A stretch of 64,000 nt of DNA. Source: Telopea speciosissima (lineage: Eukaryota > Streptophyta > Magnoliopsida > Proteales > Proteaceae). The stretch covers positions 13,715,307-13,779,306 of the forward strand of contig NC_057920.1 of assembly GCF_018873765.1 (NCBI RefSeq), given 5' to 3'. Made by a program: the position numbers and the translations under genes. Positions 48,201-60,595 of this stretch are shown piece by piece; position 1 is the first letter of the stretch; every line of letters begins with the position of its first letter. The notes beneath the pieces are model-generated. The model had not been told where the DNA came from, did no database searches, and saw nothing but the letters and a program-made list of their open reading frames with translations.

Positions 48201-51200
48201 GAATAATATAAGCTTGTAGAATCAATGTAAAAGGGTTTGGCCAGGGTTTTTTTTCCAGTGCTGGCTGCCAACCTGGCGCACCAACCCTCCTCCTTCATCT
48301 AAGCTTGGGACCAGCAGCAAACACTGGTGGAGTTCTTAGTTAAAATATAAATATTGTTAAAAATTGAAAGTTTGATGAATAAAACACAGAAATGAACTGA
48401 AAATGTCATGATCTATTAAACAGTAATTATTACATAAGAATTATTATAATGTACATAATGGCATAAGAATACAAATAAAATAAATAACACATGAGAAGAG
48501 GTTAACGCATTAGGAACAACAGTAATCATATACTCCAAAAATACAAAAAGAAAAAAAGAAAAAAGTAGATGGAGACTTGAGAATACTTTTACATTGTATA
48601 GTCATAGAGATAAGACAGAAGGTTTCCCACGCCGACAGTGTGGGGGAAATCTCCTACCCTACACCATAGTTGTCACGGCGTCACGGAGATCCAAATCGGT
48701 GGAGGGGTGTCACGTCGATATATCGACATGTCGCCCGCCATGGCGTTGCCATGACGAGCATGTCGACCATGTTTTATTTTTTATTTTCTCTATTTTTAAT
48801 GTCATTTAGTATGCTATAGTATATATCCTATAACATCAAAAATCAGCATGAAAGTGTACTACTAATATACTATGGTTTAATTCATGAAAGTGTAATATCC
48901 ATTAGTGTACATGAAAGTATGAAAACATAGATTAGCCTATCAAATAACGTGTATGTGTGCTGTGTGCTCGTGTGCAAGGTAAGAAGAAGAAAAATATAAA
49001 AAACACCATCTCTGTGATCGTGCAAGCTCGCAATCGCAAGGCAAGAAGAAGGGGGAAAAAAAGCCGAGAGAACTATCGGCTGTAATAAATCCCTCCACCC
49101 CCCCATTCTCGTCTCTCGACTCTCTCCCTGTCTCTGTGTGTGTAATTGTGTATGTGTGGCGTGTGCAGGGCAAGAAGAAGATAAAAAAAACACCTTCTCT
49201 TTCTATGTGCAAGCCTCGTAATCGCAAGGCAAGAAGAAGAAACAAAAAACCGAGAGGTCTATGATTGTGTGCAAGCTCGCAATCGCAAGGCAAGAAGAAG
49301 AAAAAGTAAAAAAAAACGAGAGGTCTGCGATGTAAGCGAGCCTGCATCTACAAGGCAAGAAGAAGAAAAAAGGAAAAAAAACAAAAAAAACTGAGAGGTC
49401 TGTCACTGTGTGCAAACCTGCAACTGCAAATTAAGAAGAAGAAGAAGAACTGACGGAGAAAGTTGACGGAAGTGAAGAAGACGAAGAAGTGAGAAGAACT
49501 GAAGAAGAAGAAGAAGAAGGATCGAGTTGCACTCGCCGGAGGACTGGGAGGAGATTGGAGAAGAAGAAGAAGAAGAACCAAATAAATAAAAAATAAAAAA
49601 TTACTTACCTGGAGGTTGCCGGAGGGGTTCAAACTTGCCGAGAGTTGCAGACTTGCAGCTTCAGTTCTTCTTCTTCTTCTTCTCACTTTTTCGTCTTCTT
49701 GACTCCTTCAGTCTCCAGACATCTCACGAAGTCTCTCTTCTGTCTTGACAAACTTTGCGATTTCTAAATCCCCAAATTTCAATACCAATAATCCAATTAG
49801 GGATTTAGGGAATACTACTAAAGTGTACTGTTTAATCTTTAATGGTTTTAATTTTTAATGTTAATGTGACCAATACAAATGAAGGAAAAAGCATTTAAGC
49901 TTTTAAAAAAAAAAATTTTAAACCTGAGTTTTTTACACTTATATCGACCGATATGCCCATATATCGTGATATGGCGTCCATGGCGACACCATGTACGCCA
50001 TATCGGGCGATATTTATACATGAGCCATGTCGAAGGTCGATATGCCAGTTTCTCCAGCGCCAGGACGCCATGGCGACGCCATGACAACTATGCCCTACAC
50101 CAGTCACGACACGGGAAATGGTTCATCTGGTAGGGGGTCACATGCTCAGGGAGGAGAGAGAGTGTCAGTACATGATCCACATGGTCAGAATGTGAGAGTG
50201 CATGGGAAAGGATCCCCACACTGTCTGTGTGGGGATCTTTTCCCTAATGTAAAATATCAAAACCTAAGAAAAAGCACAGTAAAAAAATAATTCAAAATAT
50301 CTAAAACTTGATCAGCCAAAACCACTCAGATTTTGATTTCAGTTCATTAATATGGAGAATAAATTTGGGCAAAACCTAAAACCTTGTCTATAGCCAGCAT
50401 TGTATTAAAGCTTAAACTCACCAGATTATGCCGCCTTGTAAGTTCTTCGTCATCCTCCAACAATGTCTCTTCATTTACCATCTTTTGTGTCTTCAAGCCA
50501 CAAGATGGGATACCATTCCCTACCCAAAGATTATCTGGGTTAAATGCTGGTACTTGATCCTGCGAACAGACCCCTTTCTCTTGTTCTGCTGAATGTTCAA
50601 CGTAATTATTTTCATCTGGACAGAGTGGTGGCATTGAGGTCGCACTGACAAAATAAAGAAATTAAACAACAAACAATGCACCAAGTCAAATAACATGAAG
50701 CAGATTAACAATGAATGCATCAAGAAATTGTAATTCTTGGCAACAAATTAACTTTCAAGTAAACATCACAGGACAAACACTAAGCCAGTTGGTCCCTGCC
50801 TCTTACCTTGGGGTCTCTGAAGCACCTTTTTTTTGCCTCCGTTTCTTATTATTCTGCATTTGCTTTAATTCTGCATCAACATGGTCATAAGAGGAAGCAT
50901 TTAGAAGTCTTTTTCTTCCAGGGGGATGCCTCTCTTTAGAAATGGAGTCAACACAAGTTTCACAATTTTCAGCTGCATCTGTTCCATATTCAGATGCCAA
51001 ATTATGTGCGCCTCTTCCATCCTTGCTAACAGCAGGCACTTCAAGTATTACTTTGGGCTCTTCAAGAACAGAAGTCACAGGTTGTGTCCTGTTCAACTTT
51101 TTTTCTGTGCTATCATTTTCTCTTGATCTCAGGTCCTCAATATTCTCCAATTGTGCCAACACTATTTTCTTAGTGGTTTGAGAATACTCGTTCTCCAGCA

Positions 51201-54200
51201 ACTTCAAATTTGCATCCTTGAACTCAGATACAAGCATCTGTTCTCCATGCTGAACTGCAGACGTTTCAGGATTATGTTTGAATATCAATTCAGTACATCG
51301 TTTGAGCCATGACAGAGGGGTAGAGTTAGAAGGTGAAGCATTATACGCTTCTTGCTTACAAAGCAATCCCAGCTCAGAGGCATCACAAATAACCTCTTTT
51401 GATACATGGGATTTTTTCTCGGTAACATGTAAAGTAGTTGGTGTATTTGAGCATTTCTTGGCAGGAAACCTTCTTCTGCTATTCTTGAAATCACCTACAT
51501 GCATCTCTGATACCACAATTTCTGGTGCAATTTTCACATCCTCCAACTTTTTAAGATGCTCAATCTGGATAAGATTTGCTTCCTTGTCAGCAAGCAATAA
51601 TTCCCTCTGTTTCTTCAGTTTTTCCCTTTGGATCTGCAGTTCTTCAATGGCATTTCCGATATCAGCCCATTCCCTTTTACTCCGCTCACGATCGAGGTTG
51701 ATCTCTATTTTTTCATTATCAAGTCTTTTCATCTCCGAAGCAATGTCTTCCAATTCTTTTGTGACTCTTTCTTTCAGTGAACTGAGATGACGAAGCTCTC
51801 TAGCTTTTTCTTGCTCAAAGGCTTCCTCCTTCTCTCTTAAATAATTTTCTATTTCCTCCCTTCTCTTGTCAATGCAACATTCTAATTCCTTCTTCTGCAT
51901 CTCAATGTCAAGAACAAAATCAGCACGCTCTTGCTGAATCTTGCTAAACCACTCTGAATGCTCATGCTCCATCTTACTAATGAAGGCTTGCTGCTCACGA
52001 GAAATGGATTCCACATCATTTTTAAATTGATCCTGAAGTGCACCTTTCTCCAATTTCAGGCTGTCACGTTCTTCTTTGAGCAACTTGGAAACTGCTTTTC
52101 GCTCTTCAGCAATACGTTCTGCTTCTTTTCGCAGTTCTTCCCTTTTTTCATCGATCATCTCCCACTCAGTTTCAAACTTTGCCTTCTCGGCTTTCAGTTC
52201 ATCTGCTTCAGTCATCAGCTCAAGCTTCTGAGCCCTGATACAATCAATTTCTTCCTTAAGTTTCATCTCTAGGATCAGTAACTCTGCCCTTTCACTCTTC
52301 ATGGCCTCTAATTTTTCTTGCGCTTGCTGAACTTGTTTCCCTCTGTTTTCCAGTGAATCAATTGACTTTTGAAGGTCTAACCTCATATTGTTAATCTCTT
52401 CTCTTTCTTTCACCAAACGTATCTTCTCCAATTCTGCCTCTTTTTCAGCTTCGTTGAGACTTTTTTCTTTCTGCTCAAGAAATTTTGACCTCTCTGTTAA
52501 ATCCTGCTCTCTTTCTACCAATGCTCTTGAGTGACCCTCAAGGTCATGCTCCTTCTCTTGGATTAGTTCCTCCTTCTGACTAAGATCAACCTCCCTCAAC
52601 TCATAAGCCCGTCTCTTGGATTCAATTTCATCCTCCATTTGATTACGCTTTACTTCCAGCTCTGCTTCAAAGTCAGACTTCCTCTTTTCAAGGGCAATTT
52701 CATTTTTAGCTGTGAGTCTTTGAATCCCATCCTGCAAAGTTTGTCCAACATAAAAATAATTTTTAGAAACCAAAAAATCTTGAAAATAGACTTCTAAATC
52801 TTTGCCACAGTCATCTAATATGGTTACAGAAACAGTAAAGCAGCATAAGGATCAAAGAGAGAAAATTTTACTGATGAAAAAGATAGCCAAACTAGATTAA
52901 GGGCCCATCTGCATTCAATAAAACCATATTTAACCAAATATGGGTATGAATCTCAAAAGCAAGACTTACGTATTCCTTGATTGCAAGCTTTTCGTGTAGA
53001 ATCAGTAGCTCTTTCTCTTTTTTGTTAAGTAGTGCTTCCCTTTCAATGGCAGCCTGTAAGCACCAAGAGGAGTATAACCAATTAACACCCTGTAACCCTG
53101 AAGACAATACAACTCAACTAAACTAAACCTTTTCCTGAGAACAAATTAAAGAATGTATTCAGAACAAAAGAAAGCGCTAAAGGACACACACCTCTTCTCT
53201 TTTCGAAAGGGCAGATGTTTTTGAGTCCAAATTGGATTTTTCCTCATTAAGTGTCCTATTTTTATTCTCAATATTTTCTTTTAAGGCCTCCAACTCCTTT
53301 TCAATACGATTCAATTCTTGAGACCTTCCAAAGATGTATTCTTCCCTTTGGTTCAGCAGGGCCTGGCCATCAAGTAATTGATCTCGTCCTTGCTGTAAGA
53401 CTCTCTGGCTTTCACATAATGATTGCCGTTCCAGACTGATTTCCTTCTCTTTAGCATCACAACTAGCACATTTGAAGATGCAGACATCAACAAATGCAAA
53501 TCATGATTTCAGGAACTCAGCTGAGTGGTAATTCACTAGTTCCCCAAAATTAAAATGAAGACCAGAACATATGCACTCAAAAGGTAAGTATTCAAATAAT
53601 GATTAGCCATTTATGGATACAACTGAAGCTCAAATTAGTTACTTGATGGTCATACAAGCTAAAGGAAGAGCTTAGCTGTCAAAGAGCTACATGCAAAGTC
53701 CATAATGGCAAATATAAATTCAAATAATGGGAAAATATTCTCCAGACATAATATAAACACCCACCATCAATTCAAACAAATTCTCATTCCATGAGAATGA
53801 AGTTGCATTAGAGTACCCTGAAAACTATTACTATATTATAAAAGAAAATAAACTCATGTAAGAGTAATCATATCTCTGACAAGAATAAAAAAGTTCCAGA
53901 CATGAAGCTATTCAAATTCGTTATATCAACTAGATTCCCCTTGCTGACAAGGTCCAGACGTTAGTTAGTTCCTTTAAAAAAAATATTTTTCATACATAGA
54001 TCCAGGTCATAATTTATGATTTGTATCCAAATTAAATCATATTCACAAAGAAAATAATGGTTAAAAGGAGAAGAGAGAAAGTGAACATACTCAGAATAAA
54101 AAGATGTGAGACGTCTACGAAGTTCATCTTCACGTGCTTCAACTTCCTGCAGTTTCCTTTCTGCAGCACGGCGATACCGACTACCATCTGCTTGCAAAGA

Positions 54201-55394
54201 CTCGGCAGCATGCACCTTCATCTCTGCTTCGGTATATTTTTTCTGAGCATGCTCTATCATACTTTGTGCCTCAGCCATCTTACTCTCCACTGCAATTTTC
54301 GTTTCAGCAGATTCGGCACGCATCTCATGTAAGGTCTTCTCAATCTACAGAGAAGTCATAGAAGAAACATGGCTAAAATAATCAATGGTAACATCATAAG
54401 CACATTTCAGACCCAGGTGAGAATTTACTTCAGAAAAGAAGGGATCATGGCACAAGCTTACATTTGCTATACACTCTTTTTCGACTCCCAAAGCCTTCTT
54501 TAAACTCTCTTCTCGGATCCTAGCTTCAGCTAAAGCAGTTGAACGAGCAGCTTGTTCACGTTTATAATTAATTTCAGCTGCATCTGCTGCAGCTTTAACT
54601 TCCTCATACTTAGATACCCATTCCTTTCTTTCCAATATGAGAAGACCCATTTGGTACTGATAGTCAAAAATCTAGATAAAATGAAATGAAGAATGCATGA
54701 GGCGTCAGGGGACAAGGATACGCAAATATGCACTTTGGAAGTAATTCATGGAAGTAGCATAACACCAAATACCATATACAATAGTTAAAATATAGATGGA
54801 GTCTGGATAAAACAATACTAAAATCCACGGCTTAGAAAGGATTAGGTTTTCAGATAAAAACGAAAAAGAGAATGCGGTATAGAACATATCATCATAACTG
54901 GATCATTTTAAGAGTAAAAGAGGCTTAATTTAGCTACATGCACAAGAATCTCCTTTCACATATTGCTCTTAACTCTAATCAAAATCCAATATTTTAGCAA
55001 GTTCCGACCCAAAACATAGATAAACGACTTTCAAAATGAAGTGTTGCTCATAGAGAGAATTGGAAACTACTGAACGGAATTGGTAATGAAAATTAACATA
55101 AAGAAGAAGGTTTCAACTGAAAAAGGAGAATTGAGAAGCGTGGAATAGAGGAACCTCAGTTTCAAGCTTAGCAATATAGGCAATGAGAGCAGCCTTATCC
55201 CTGCGTTTGATGGAGTCTTCATCGAAGCCAGCCTCACGGAGGCGCTGCCAGATCGCTTCATCGGCAAGAGGTGTTCCGCCATTTCTTGTAAGTGGAGTTG
55301 AAGGTTCTAAAACCCTAGACCCAAGAGTAGATCTACCTTTACTACTGGAACTAACAAGAGTTATCGCTAGCCTTTCCTGTTGAGGACTCACCAT
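45216..55394 (-). CDS. CRWN4: Nuclear-lamina coiled-coil protein, CROWDED NUCLEI 4 / NMCP2 type
   Basis: Eight exons: 55155-55394, 54462-54671, 54091-54344, 53192-53462, 52970-53053, 50807-52731, 50422-50644 and 45216-45326. All are GT-AG and in phase, giving about 1105 residues. CRWN/NMCP proteins are plant lamin analogues at the nuclear periphery that set nuclear size and chromatin organisation. The N-terminal head carries a Ser/Thr-Pro site (EPSTPLTR) and the family signature DEAIWQRLREAGFDEDSIKRRDKAALIAYI (split here only for length). A long heptad-rich rod follows from about residue 70 to 690, with ALGVEKECIAN, LREVDLSQ, REEINNMRLDLQKS and IRAQKLELMTEADELK. The tail is low-complexity with basic clusters (GRKRLLN, KKRRQKKG) likely serving nuclear import. 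The in-frame TAA at 50803 overlaps the donor AG|GTAAGAG, so it is read only if intron 6 is retained. The last exon (SQSEVVSST ... DLTGKH) is inferred from its acceptor and matching phase across a 5095-bp intron. Confidence 0.93.
45542..47947 (+). mobile_element. 5'-truncated LINE of RTE type with (TTG)n tail, split by a solo LTR
   Basis: Reverse-transcriptase blocks are visible in several frames: LHMVFIDLEKAYDGIPREL, DIIKDMYDGVVTSVKIAGG, the catalytic FVDDIVLVDE (FADD variant), then SRTKTEYMVYNFSK, YFKYLGSIINKEGDIEDDV and LKGKFYYDC. The C-terminal part, MYGAKCWVVKKCHINKLR and EMRMLRWMCGKTMKNKVR, resumes at about 47520. The end reads CCATTTAGTTGGGATAAGAC then (TTG)n, as in plant RTE elements. 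The flanking repeat TTACACCTTATATTAG / TTACACCTTGTATTAG (45526-45541 and 47948-47963, one mismatch) is the target duplication. Upstream domains (endonuclease, early RT) are lost and the frame is broken several times. It lies in CRWN4 intron 7, antisense to the gene. Confidence 0.88.
46193..47503 (-). mobile_element. Solo LTR of an LTR retrotransposon (fossil), inserted in the LINE
   Basis: The 1311-bp insert divides the LINE coding region. On the minus strand it opens TGATG and its other end is a near-inverted copy, with the 5-bp repeat CTGTC on both sides (46188-46192 and 47504-47508). A TATA-like run (about 47434-47445) and a TTATTATAAATAAAA stretch (about 47087-47102) fit a promoter and polyadenylation region in minus orientation. 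No internal genes remain, as expected when two LTRs recombine. Family (Gypsy or Copia) is not determinable by eye. It is younger than the LINE it interrupts. Confidence 0.65.
48665..50092. mobile_element. hAT-like non-autonomous element, 1.43 kb, in CRWN4 intron 7
   Basis: The ends CATAGTTGTCACGGCG and CGCCATGACAACTATG are inverted. The identical octamer CCCTACAC flanks it (48657-48664 and 50093-50100), which is the hAT duplication length. Subterminal text is rich in CCATGGCGACG and ATATCGA words. The interior has no transposase and carries an A-rich/purine tandem region (48970-49440). Confidence 0.85.
48970..49440. repeat. Degenerate tandem repeats of about 60-70 bp inside the hAT-like element
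   Basis: The words GTGCAAGCTCGCAATCGCAAGGCAAGAAGAAG and CGAGAGGTCTG alternate about five times (around 49020, 49205, 49270, 49335 and 49410), with variable A tracts between. Followed by (GAA)n to 49580. They make open minus-strand frames rich in Phe/Ser/Leu that I regard as spurious. Confidence 0.75.
50205..50245. repeat. Short perfect-type hairpin in CRWN4 intron 7
   Basis: GGGAAAGGATCCCCACACTG followed by TCTGTGTGGGGATCTTTTCCC forms an almost perfect 18-bp-arm dyad. A related dyad occurs at 18787-18806, and a diverged half at 48622-48650 on the other side of the hAT-like insertion, so it is likely part of an older element split by that insertion. Confidence 0.6.
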
Positions 55395-57251
55395 CCCTTA
55401 TTCCCTTCCCTTCGATTCAAAGAAACCTCAGTTCGTTCAAATTCTCTTTCTTTCTTCTCTGTTCTTCCGTTATACTATCTCTCTCTCTTTCTCTCTCTGC
55501 TCACTCTACTCTTCTTTTTCTCCCTCTTTTCTCACAGTAGTGGAAGTTGAGATGATTAAAGATCACTTTACCATTAACCCCACACGGCCACTCTTTGGCG
55601 AGAAAGAACTCACAGAAGAAGAATCACGAAGAAAGAATGCATGAAAGAGAATAAAGAAACTCTCGAAAACGAATCGTTTTTATTTTTGGAATAATTTTTT
55701 CCTTTATTTTTCGAAACGACGAAATCCGGCTTTCATGGCACAGCGAAGCTCCTTTATATTATACTGGGAAAGAATTAATAAGGAAGCATAAAAATAATGA
55801 AAAGAAAAATCAAAGCCAAACAAGCCCTCTTGTTTCATTTTTCTGGGCCATACCCTAAAAAATAGAAAAAATTGTGGCTGAAGTGCGAAAACCCTTGGAT
55901 CAGAATCTTCGATCTTCTAGGTTGTTCTAATAGAGAAAGAATCCTATGGCTGGGCCATCCGAAAGCCATAAACTACTACCGCTGGATCTCGAAATCTTTA
56001 TCATCGTTTATATTGTACTTGAAACAAATTCCAATCCAACGTATTCGTGGGATGGAATATACAGCCTTGATTGGAGGACCTTTCTCCATGCCATCGTTTT
56101 ACCTTTTTATTTTAAGAGTTTAAGCTTTAAGGAGAGAAGCTTGCGTCAGAAGCTTTACAGCAGTCTTGTGTTTGAAGCTTTATGCTTTCATTTTGCATGT
56201 ATATGTATATATATATATATATATATTTATATAGATTTTTTAATCGATAGTCAGCCTTTTTAATTAAGGATTATTCAAATTTCAAAAGCAGTCAAACTGT
56301 CAAACAGCGACAATTTTGAGTTGGACACGTGGTGGCATATTATTGGATTTGAATTGATTACAATATTATCTTTTAACTTAACTTTTCTATTAGAGAGAAA
56401 TTGTGGCTAAACACTAATTAGCACAACATAATTCAATATTCTCTTAGAAAAGACAGAACTTGAGAGAGAATACTTCCTTTAATTTGTGCAATAATATTCA
56501 TATCAGATCATATCCCTTCTGCCACAACTACTAAGTAGGATCAAATGATAACAGAATAGGATGATGATGCCTTGTTGCTTTAGGGAGTCACCAGGCCACC
56601 ACAGGTCAGATGCCACAAAAGAGTCGAACCCCAATAACAATTAGGTGTCTAACAAATTGAATAGCATGGTCCCTTTTTATAAGAATGACATCTTCTGTCA
56701 CCAAATGCAGGTTCACCATTGCCCCGTTCATTTTGTTTTATAGTGTACACGTCTACCTTTGACTTTCCATAATATAAAACACATTTTTTTTTTTTTGGGG
56801 TAAAGAATAAAATAAAACACATTACACAAAAGAGGGATAACCATAGAGGATAAATATTTCATTTGAGCCAACCCGTTTTTGCCCCTATTTGAGTAAGCTG
56901 ATCGTAGAACATCGTTGCGCTAATGTCGATCATTCACCTAGAGAAAACCTTTCATTGATAGGTGATCCCTACCGACTGCATTGGTTAATAGGTCCCCTTG
57001 CCTCACGGATTGTAAGGCAACGGTAGACCGATGGGGTGGATTTGATAATGTTTTGAGTGCGAATGTGAAAGTTCTTTGGAGGTGAGTTGGGGGTTGTCTT
57101 TGATGTTCCATCTAATCAGCTTGATTCAAACTGGAAGAATCTAAATCACACCCTCTCAATTCTCAAGTCTCTTGTATTCGTCAATTTGGAATCACTTACT
57201 GCTTATGCTTCTCCACATTAGAGCTTTCAACCATTTTGGGTGACCTTAGAT
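55395..57251. other. CRWN4 upstream region and gene-free interval
   Basis: Immediately upstream of the CRWN4 start (55395-55560) the minus strand is purine-rich, so the leader is GA-rich. No clear TATA box is seen. Farther out is AT-rich DNA with a (TA)n tract (about 56202-56226), and a GC-richer patch at 56870-57050 that I cannot classify. Confidence 0.35.
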
Positions 57252-57793
57252 TAGGGCTACAACAGGGTCGGGTTGGGCCGGGCTTTATAGAACCCTCGCC
57301 CAACCCTAAGTCCCCTTAGCTAGGCCCAGGCCTGACCCGACCCTAACTCAGGGCCAAAAAAATCCAACCCTGACCCACCCTCAGGGTTGGGACGGACTGA
57401 CCCTAAATGACCCTAATCATGGGGAAGGGGAAGGAAATTCATGGGCTAGAATGGGTCGGGGAGAAAATTATCAATTTTTCGTTAAATAACATTGTAATAA
57501 AATGTATTATATCACTTATTGTCTTCATATATAATATATTATATAACAAAATGTGGGTGACATTTATAGTTTATAATAAATATGTTATATCAATATATAT
57601 TTTATAGTATAACTTAAAACAGGGTCAGGCCAGGTTTAGCCCAAGGCCTCAATCCTGGCCCGACCTTGACTCAGGACCAGAAATTTTCAACCCTGACCCT
57701 CCCTCAAGGCTAAATATCTCAGCCCAGGCCCTGTTCAAGCTCAGGGAGGGCCAAGGCGGGTTCGGGCTGACAGGGGCAAACATGCACCCCCTA
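57252..57793. mobile_element. Non-autonomous hAT element, 542 bp
   Basis: The left end TAGGGCTACAACAGGGTCGG and the right end ...GGGGCAAACATGCACCCCCTA show hAT-type TAGGG / CCCTA termini. It is flanked by the perfect octamer CCTTAGAT (57244-57251 and 57794-57801). Subterminal GGGTCGGGTTGGGC / CAGGGTCAGGCC words are typical. The centre is AT-rich. No transposase. Confidence 0.85.
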
Positions 57794-58143
57794 CCTTAGA
57801 TATGGTGCTCTGCCACGGGAGGTTGTTTATACTCACAACATAATGTCGACATTAGGCTTATTGCTCTTATGTGGAGTGCAACGACAGTGGCGGAGGTGGA
57901 GAAATGAGAAAGCACTGTTGGAAAGGCCGTGATGGAAGCAAACGAGGGAGATGGCAATGTCGTCACCAATACCAATACAAGTTGGCCAATCCAATACCAA
58001 TTCCTCTAATTATGGTCCAATCACCAACAAAATAACCACACACAAACACCACTCAAGAGACAAGCAACAAGAGCTCAAACCTTTCACACTTGTGGGAGAA
58101 GCAACAAGATCAAAACCAAGGTAATTTTGATACTAATTCTGAT

Positions 58144-58300
58144 GGGTAAAAGAATGCTAACCGATTGTGTAGCCCTTGCACTAGCACGGGCCCAATGAGA
58201 GTGCGCATAAAGGCATTGGTTTTGATACAATTTTTACACGCTCCTATGTCTAGGAACATCAACCACCTGACTGAAGTGATTAGCGTTCTTTCTCTTTTTA
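58144..58300. mobile_element. MITE (GGGNAAAAGAACGCTA family), copy 2
   Basis: It starts GGGTAAAAGAATGCTAACCG and ends GATTAGCGTTCTTTCTC. The interior includes GTAGCCCTTGCACTAGCACGG and AATGAGAGTGCGCAT, as in the copy at 60420. The right boundary is uncertain by a few bases. Confidence 0.65.
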
Positions 58301-59557
58301 GGGATTCTTTGTGTTAAGGATTCATGTAACACATCAATGTAGAGGGAAATGGATTCTTCCTCCGACACGTCTTCTTCTCCACTTCTTCTGCTGTTTTTAT
58401 TTTGTTGTACATACTTTCCATCAACCGAGATACCATCACCAACTCCATCTTCTTCCCTCCATCTCCTCGGTCCCTGTTTCTATTCTATCCAAACCTAATC
58501 GAAACCCCAATCCAAACCCTATTCTAATCAAAACCTTGACTGGCATCCCCTTCATTACCCATCATACAATGGCCGCACCATCTCTCCTTTCTCTACCTTT
58601 TCTCTTTCCCTTCTTCTTATGAGTTTTTTTTTAAGCCAAAATCCACTTCTGGAATCCACCAACTCTAAAATCCTCTTCCTACCATCACCGAAACCATCTC
58701 ATTAAATTCCATTCTCATTTGAATCTCACTTATTTTTCACTTCACCCTCTATTTCGTTTCTCTCCACTCCAATACCCACACCGTGATTCCCATTTTCACC
58801 TAACCTTCTCTTGGATTGCCTTATTTTCTATTTCATTTCTTCTTTGATCTATGCATAGATATACTAAAATGGGTTCAGATTATGGTGTTAAAGATTTCTG
58901 AACTGCCCCAACTACTTGTAATCAGATTTTTTTAATTATTATATACCTGTCAAGTGTCATCTCATTTAACCCTCTTAACTTCTTGTTTTTCTATTCATTT
59001 TGCAATGCTACTAATTATTTCTCTAGAGTCCCCACAGAGAGTTTTAGAAACCTGTATTTTGTGAGAAAGTGATATCTGTTTGCAATCTGTTCTCCGTCAA
59101 TGGGTTCTTTTTGTTAGCTTTTATTCCTGCAAGAATGTATTAACTTATCCCTGTAGTCACTGACTGTAATGTTTTTTGATTTTCCACTTGCTTGTGCTCT
59201 ATGGCACTACCTTCTCCCTTCTTATTTTGTTAGGTTTGAGGAATCGGAATTGGACCGCGATCCAAAATGAATTTTCTAGGGGTTTTTATTTTAAATTTTT
59301 TTTTTGTTTTTTTGTTTTAAATCTTTTTACCGATTCTAGAGTTCTTTTGACCAATTCTTCTCGATTCAGAACGAAGTCAATGCGACCAATTCCAGTGTTG
59401 ATTCCATTACTTGAACCCTGTATTCTAACACCTTTCACGAATATAACTATATGTTATTCTGCCTGGGATTCTGTGGCTTAAATCACCATTTCCATGAGTC
59501 TATCTCTCTCCTCCTTGTATGAAAAGACACCCATGCCTCCTTATTTTGAGGAGTAGA
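58301..59557. other. Gene-free interval, pyrimidine-rich then AT-rich
   Basis: A CT-rich segment (58340-58800) resembles a plant 5' leader, but no coding exon with recognised motifs follows. The frame at 58311-58622 is low-complexity. I see no supported gene. Confidence 0.35.
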
Positions 59558-59680
59558 GAGATGGTGCAACGGTATAGGTTGCTTCATTGTGACCAAGTGC
59601 TCATGAATTTAAATATGGAAACAATCTCTTCCCAAAGGTAGGGGTAAGACTGCTACATTATGATCCTCTCCCTTTTCAGA
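59558..59680 (+). mobile_element. Au-type SINE remnant
   Basis: GATGGTGCAACGGTATAGGTTGC (A-box region), then a diverged B-box region, GGAAACAATCTCTTCCCAAAGGTAGGGGTAAGACTGC and GATCCTCTCCC follow the order of the Au SINE. This copy keeps the head that the 19752 copy lacks. No target duplication was found. Confidence 0.65.
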
Positions 59681-60419
59681 GATAGTCACATGGGAAAATT
59701 ATTTTCCATTACATACTCAGAACTAGGCTTGCCTTTTCCCAGCCCAAGGCATTACGTTTTAGGTGAGCTGGGCCTGACCAGTCATCATCGGCTTTTCTTC
59801 GATTATATTGACCGAACGTGGTCCATGCAATCCCTTTGTCTCATTGTTTTCATGTTGCAAGCAAAAATCTGTGAGGCTTCTCACGGGTGGGTAACCAACG
59901 GTTTTCAAGGCGTTATTGGAGCCTTAGGGGAAGGAAAATAAGTCTTTCCAAATCCCAATACGTGACTTTACAGTAAATTGAATTCACGTGACTCCAGAAG
60001 AACAAAGAAATGGTAAGGAATCACCGAAATTATGGCAGTGATAAATCCTTGAGTTGCGGATATGATGCTGGAACTAGAAGAGGAAAAGTTCTCCACTTCT
60101 CCTACACCCACACTGAAGATAGAATCTCTTAATCCATGGGATCTGATGATTCGTTTAAACCTAAAAATGATATAAATCAGGTCTTTGTTAACGAGATATA
60201 AGTTAACGATAAGACTCATTATTCTAGGAGTCCAATCATAGCATCAAATCACCTTAGATGAAGAGATCTTCACTTCAACCTCATGTATTCTCCTAAAGAT
60301 GAAGAGGAAGAAGTAGTTTTCATTTTATGGATTTTCGCATGCAGAGAGGATCAGACTTTTAATTGCAAAGATAGGTGTTGTCAGTAGACATGATTGCATG
60401 ACTGGGCAATAATAATAAT

Positions 60420-60595
60420 GGGCAAGAGAACGCTAACTGGGCATGTAGCCCTTGCACCAGTGTAGGGGCGAATGAGATCATGCATACAGGCATCCATGGA
60501 TGGGATTTTTGACTTCCACAAGGGTGGAACGGTAACTTTGCATATCCCTGAGTCTGGGCATAGGAGCTACAAGACCGATTAGTATTCTTTTTCCC
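60420..60595. mobile_element. MITE (GGGNAAAAGAACGCTA family), copy 3, upstream of PR-1
   Basis: The ends GGGCAAGAGAACGCTAACTGG and CCGATTAGTATTCTTTTTCCC are inverted. The interior has GTAGCCCTTGCACCAGTGTAGG. Flanks AATAATAAT / AATAATATT may be an imperfect 9-bp duplication. It ends about 300 bp upstream of the PR-1 start codon, so it is part of the likely promoter region. Confidence 0.75.

Noticed and set aside
49348-49686. 112-codon minus-strand Phe/Ser/Leu-rich frame
   Set aside because: It is produced by (GAA)n and A-rich tandem repeats inside the hAT-like element.
50803-50805. TAA as the normal stop codon of CRWN4
   Set aside because: It overlaps a consensus splice donor AG|GTAAGAG, and the exon at 50422-50644 continues in the correct phase with a good acceptor and a similar acidic tail.
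51278-51790. 170-codon plus-strand frame across CRWN4 exon 6
   Set aside because: It is the antisense shadow of a charged coiled-coil coding region, with no independent motifs.
58311-58622. 103-codon frame as a host gene
   Set aside because: Low-complexity pyrimidine-rich sequence, no conserved motif and no plausible splice partner.
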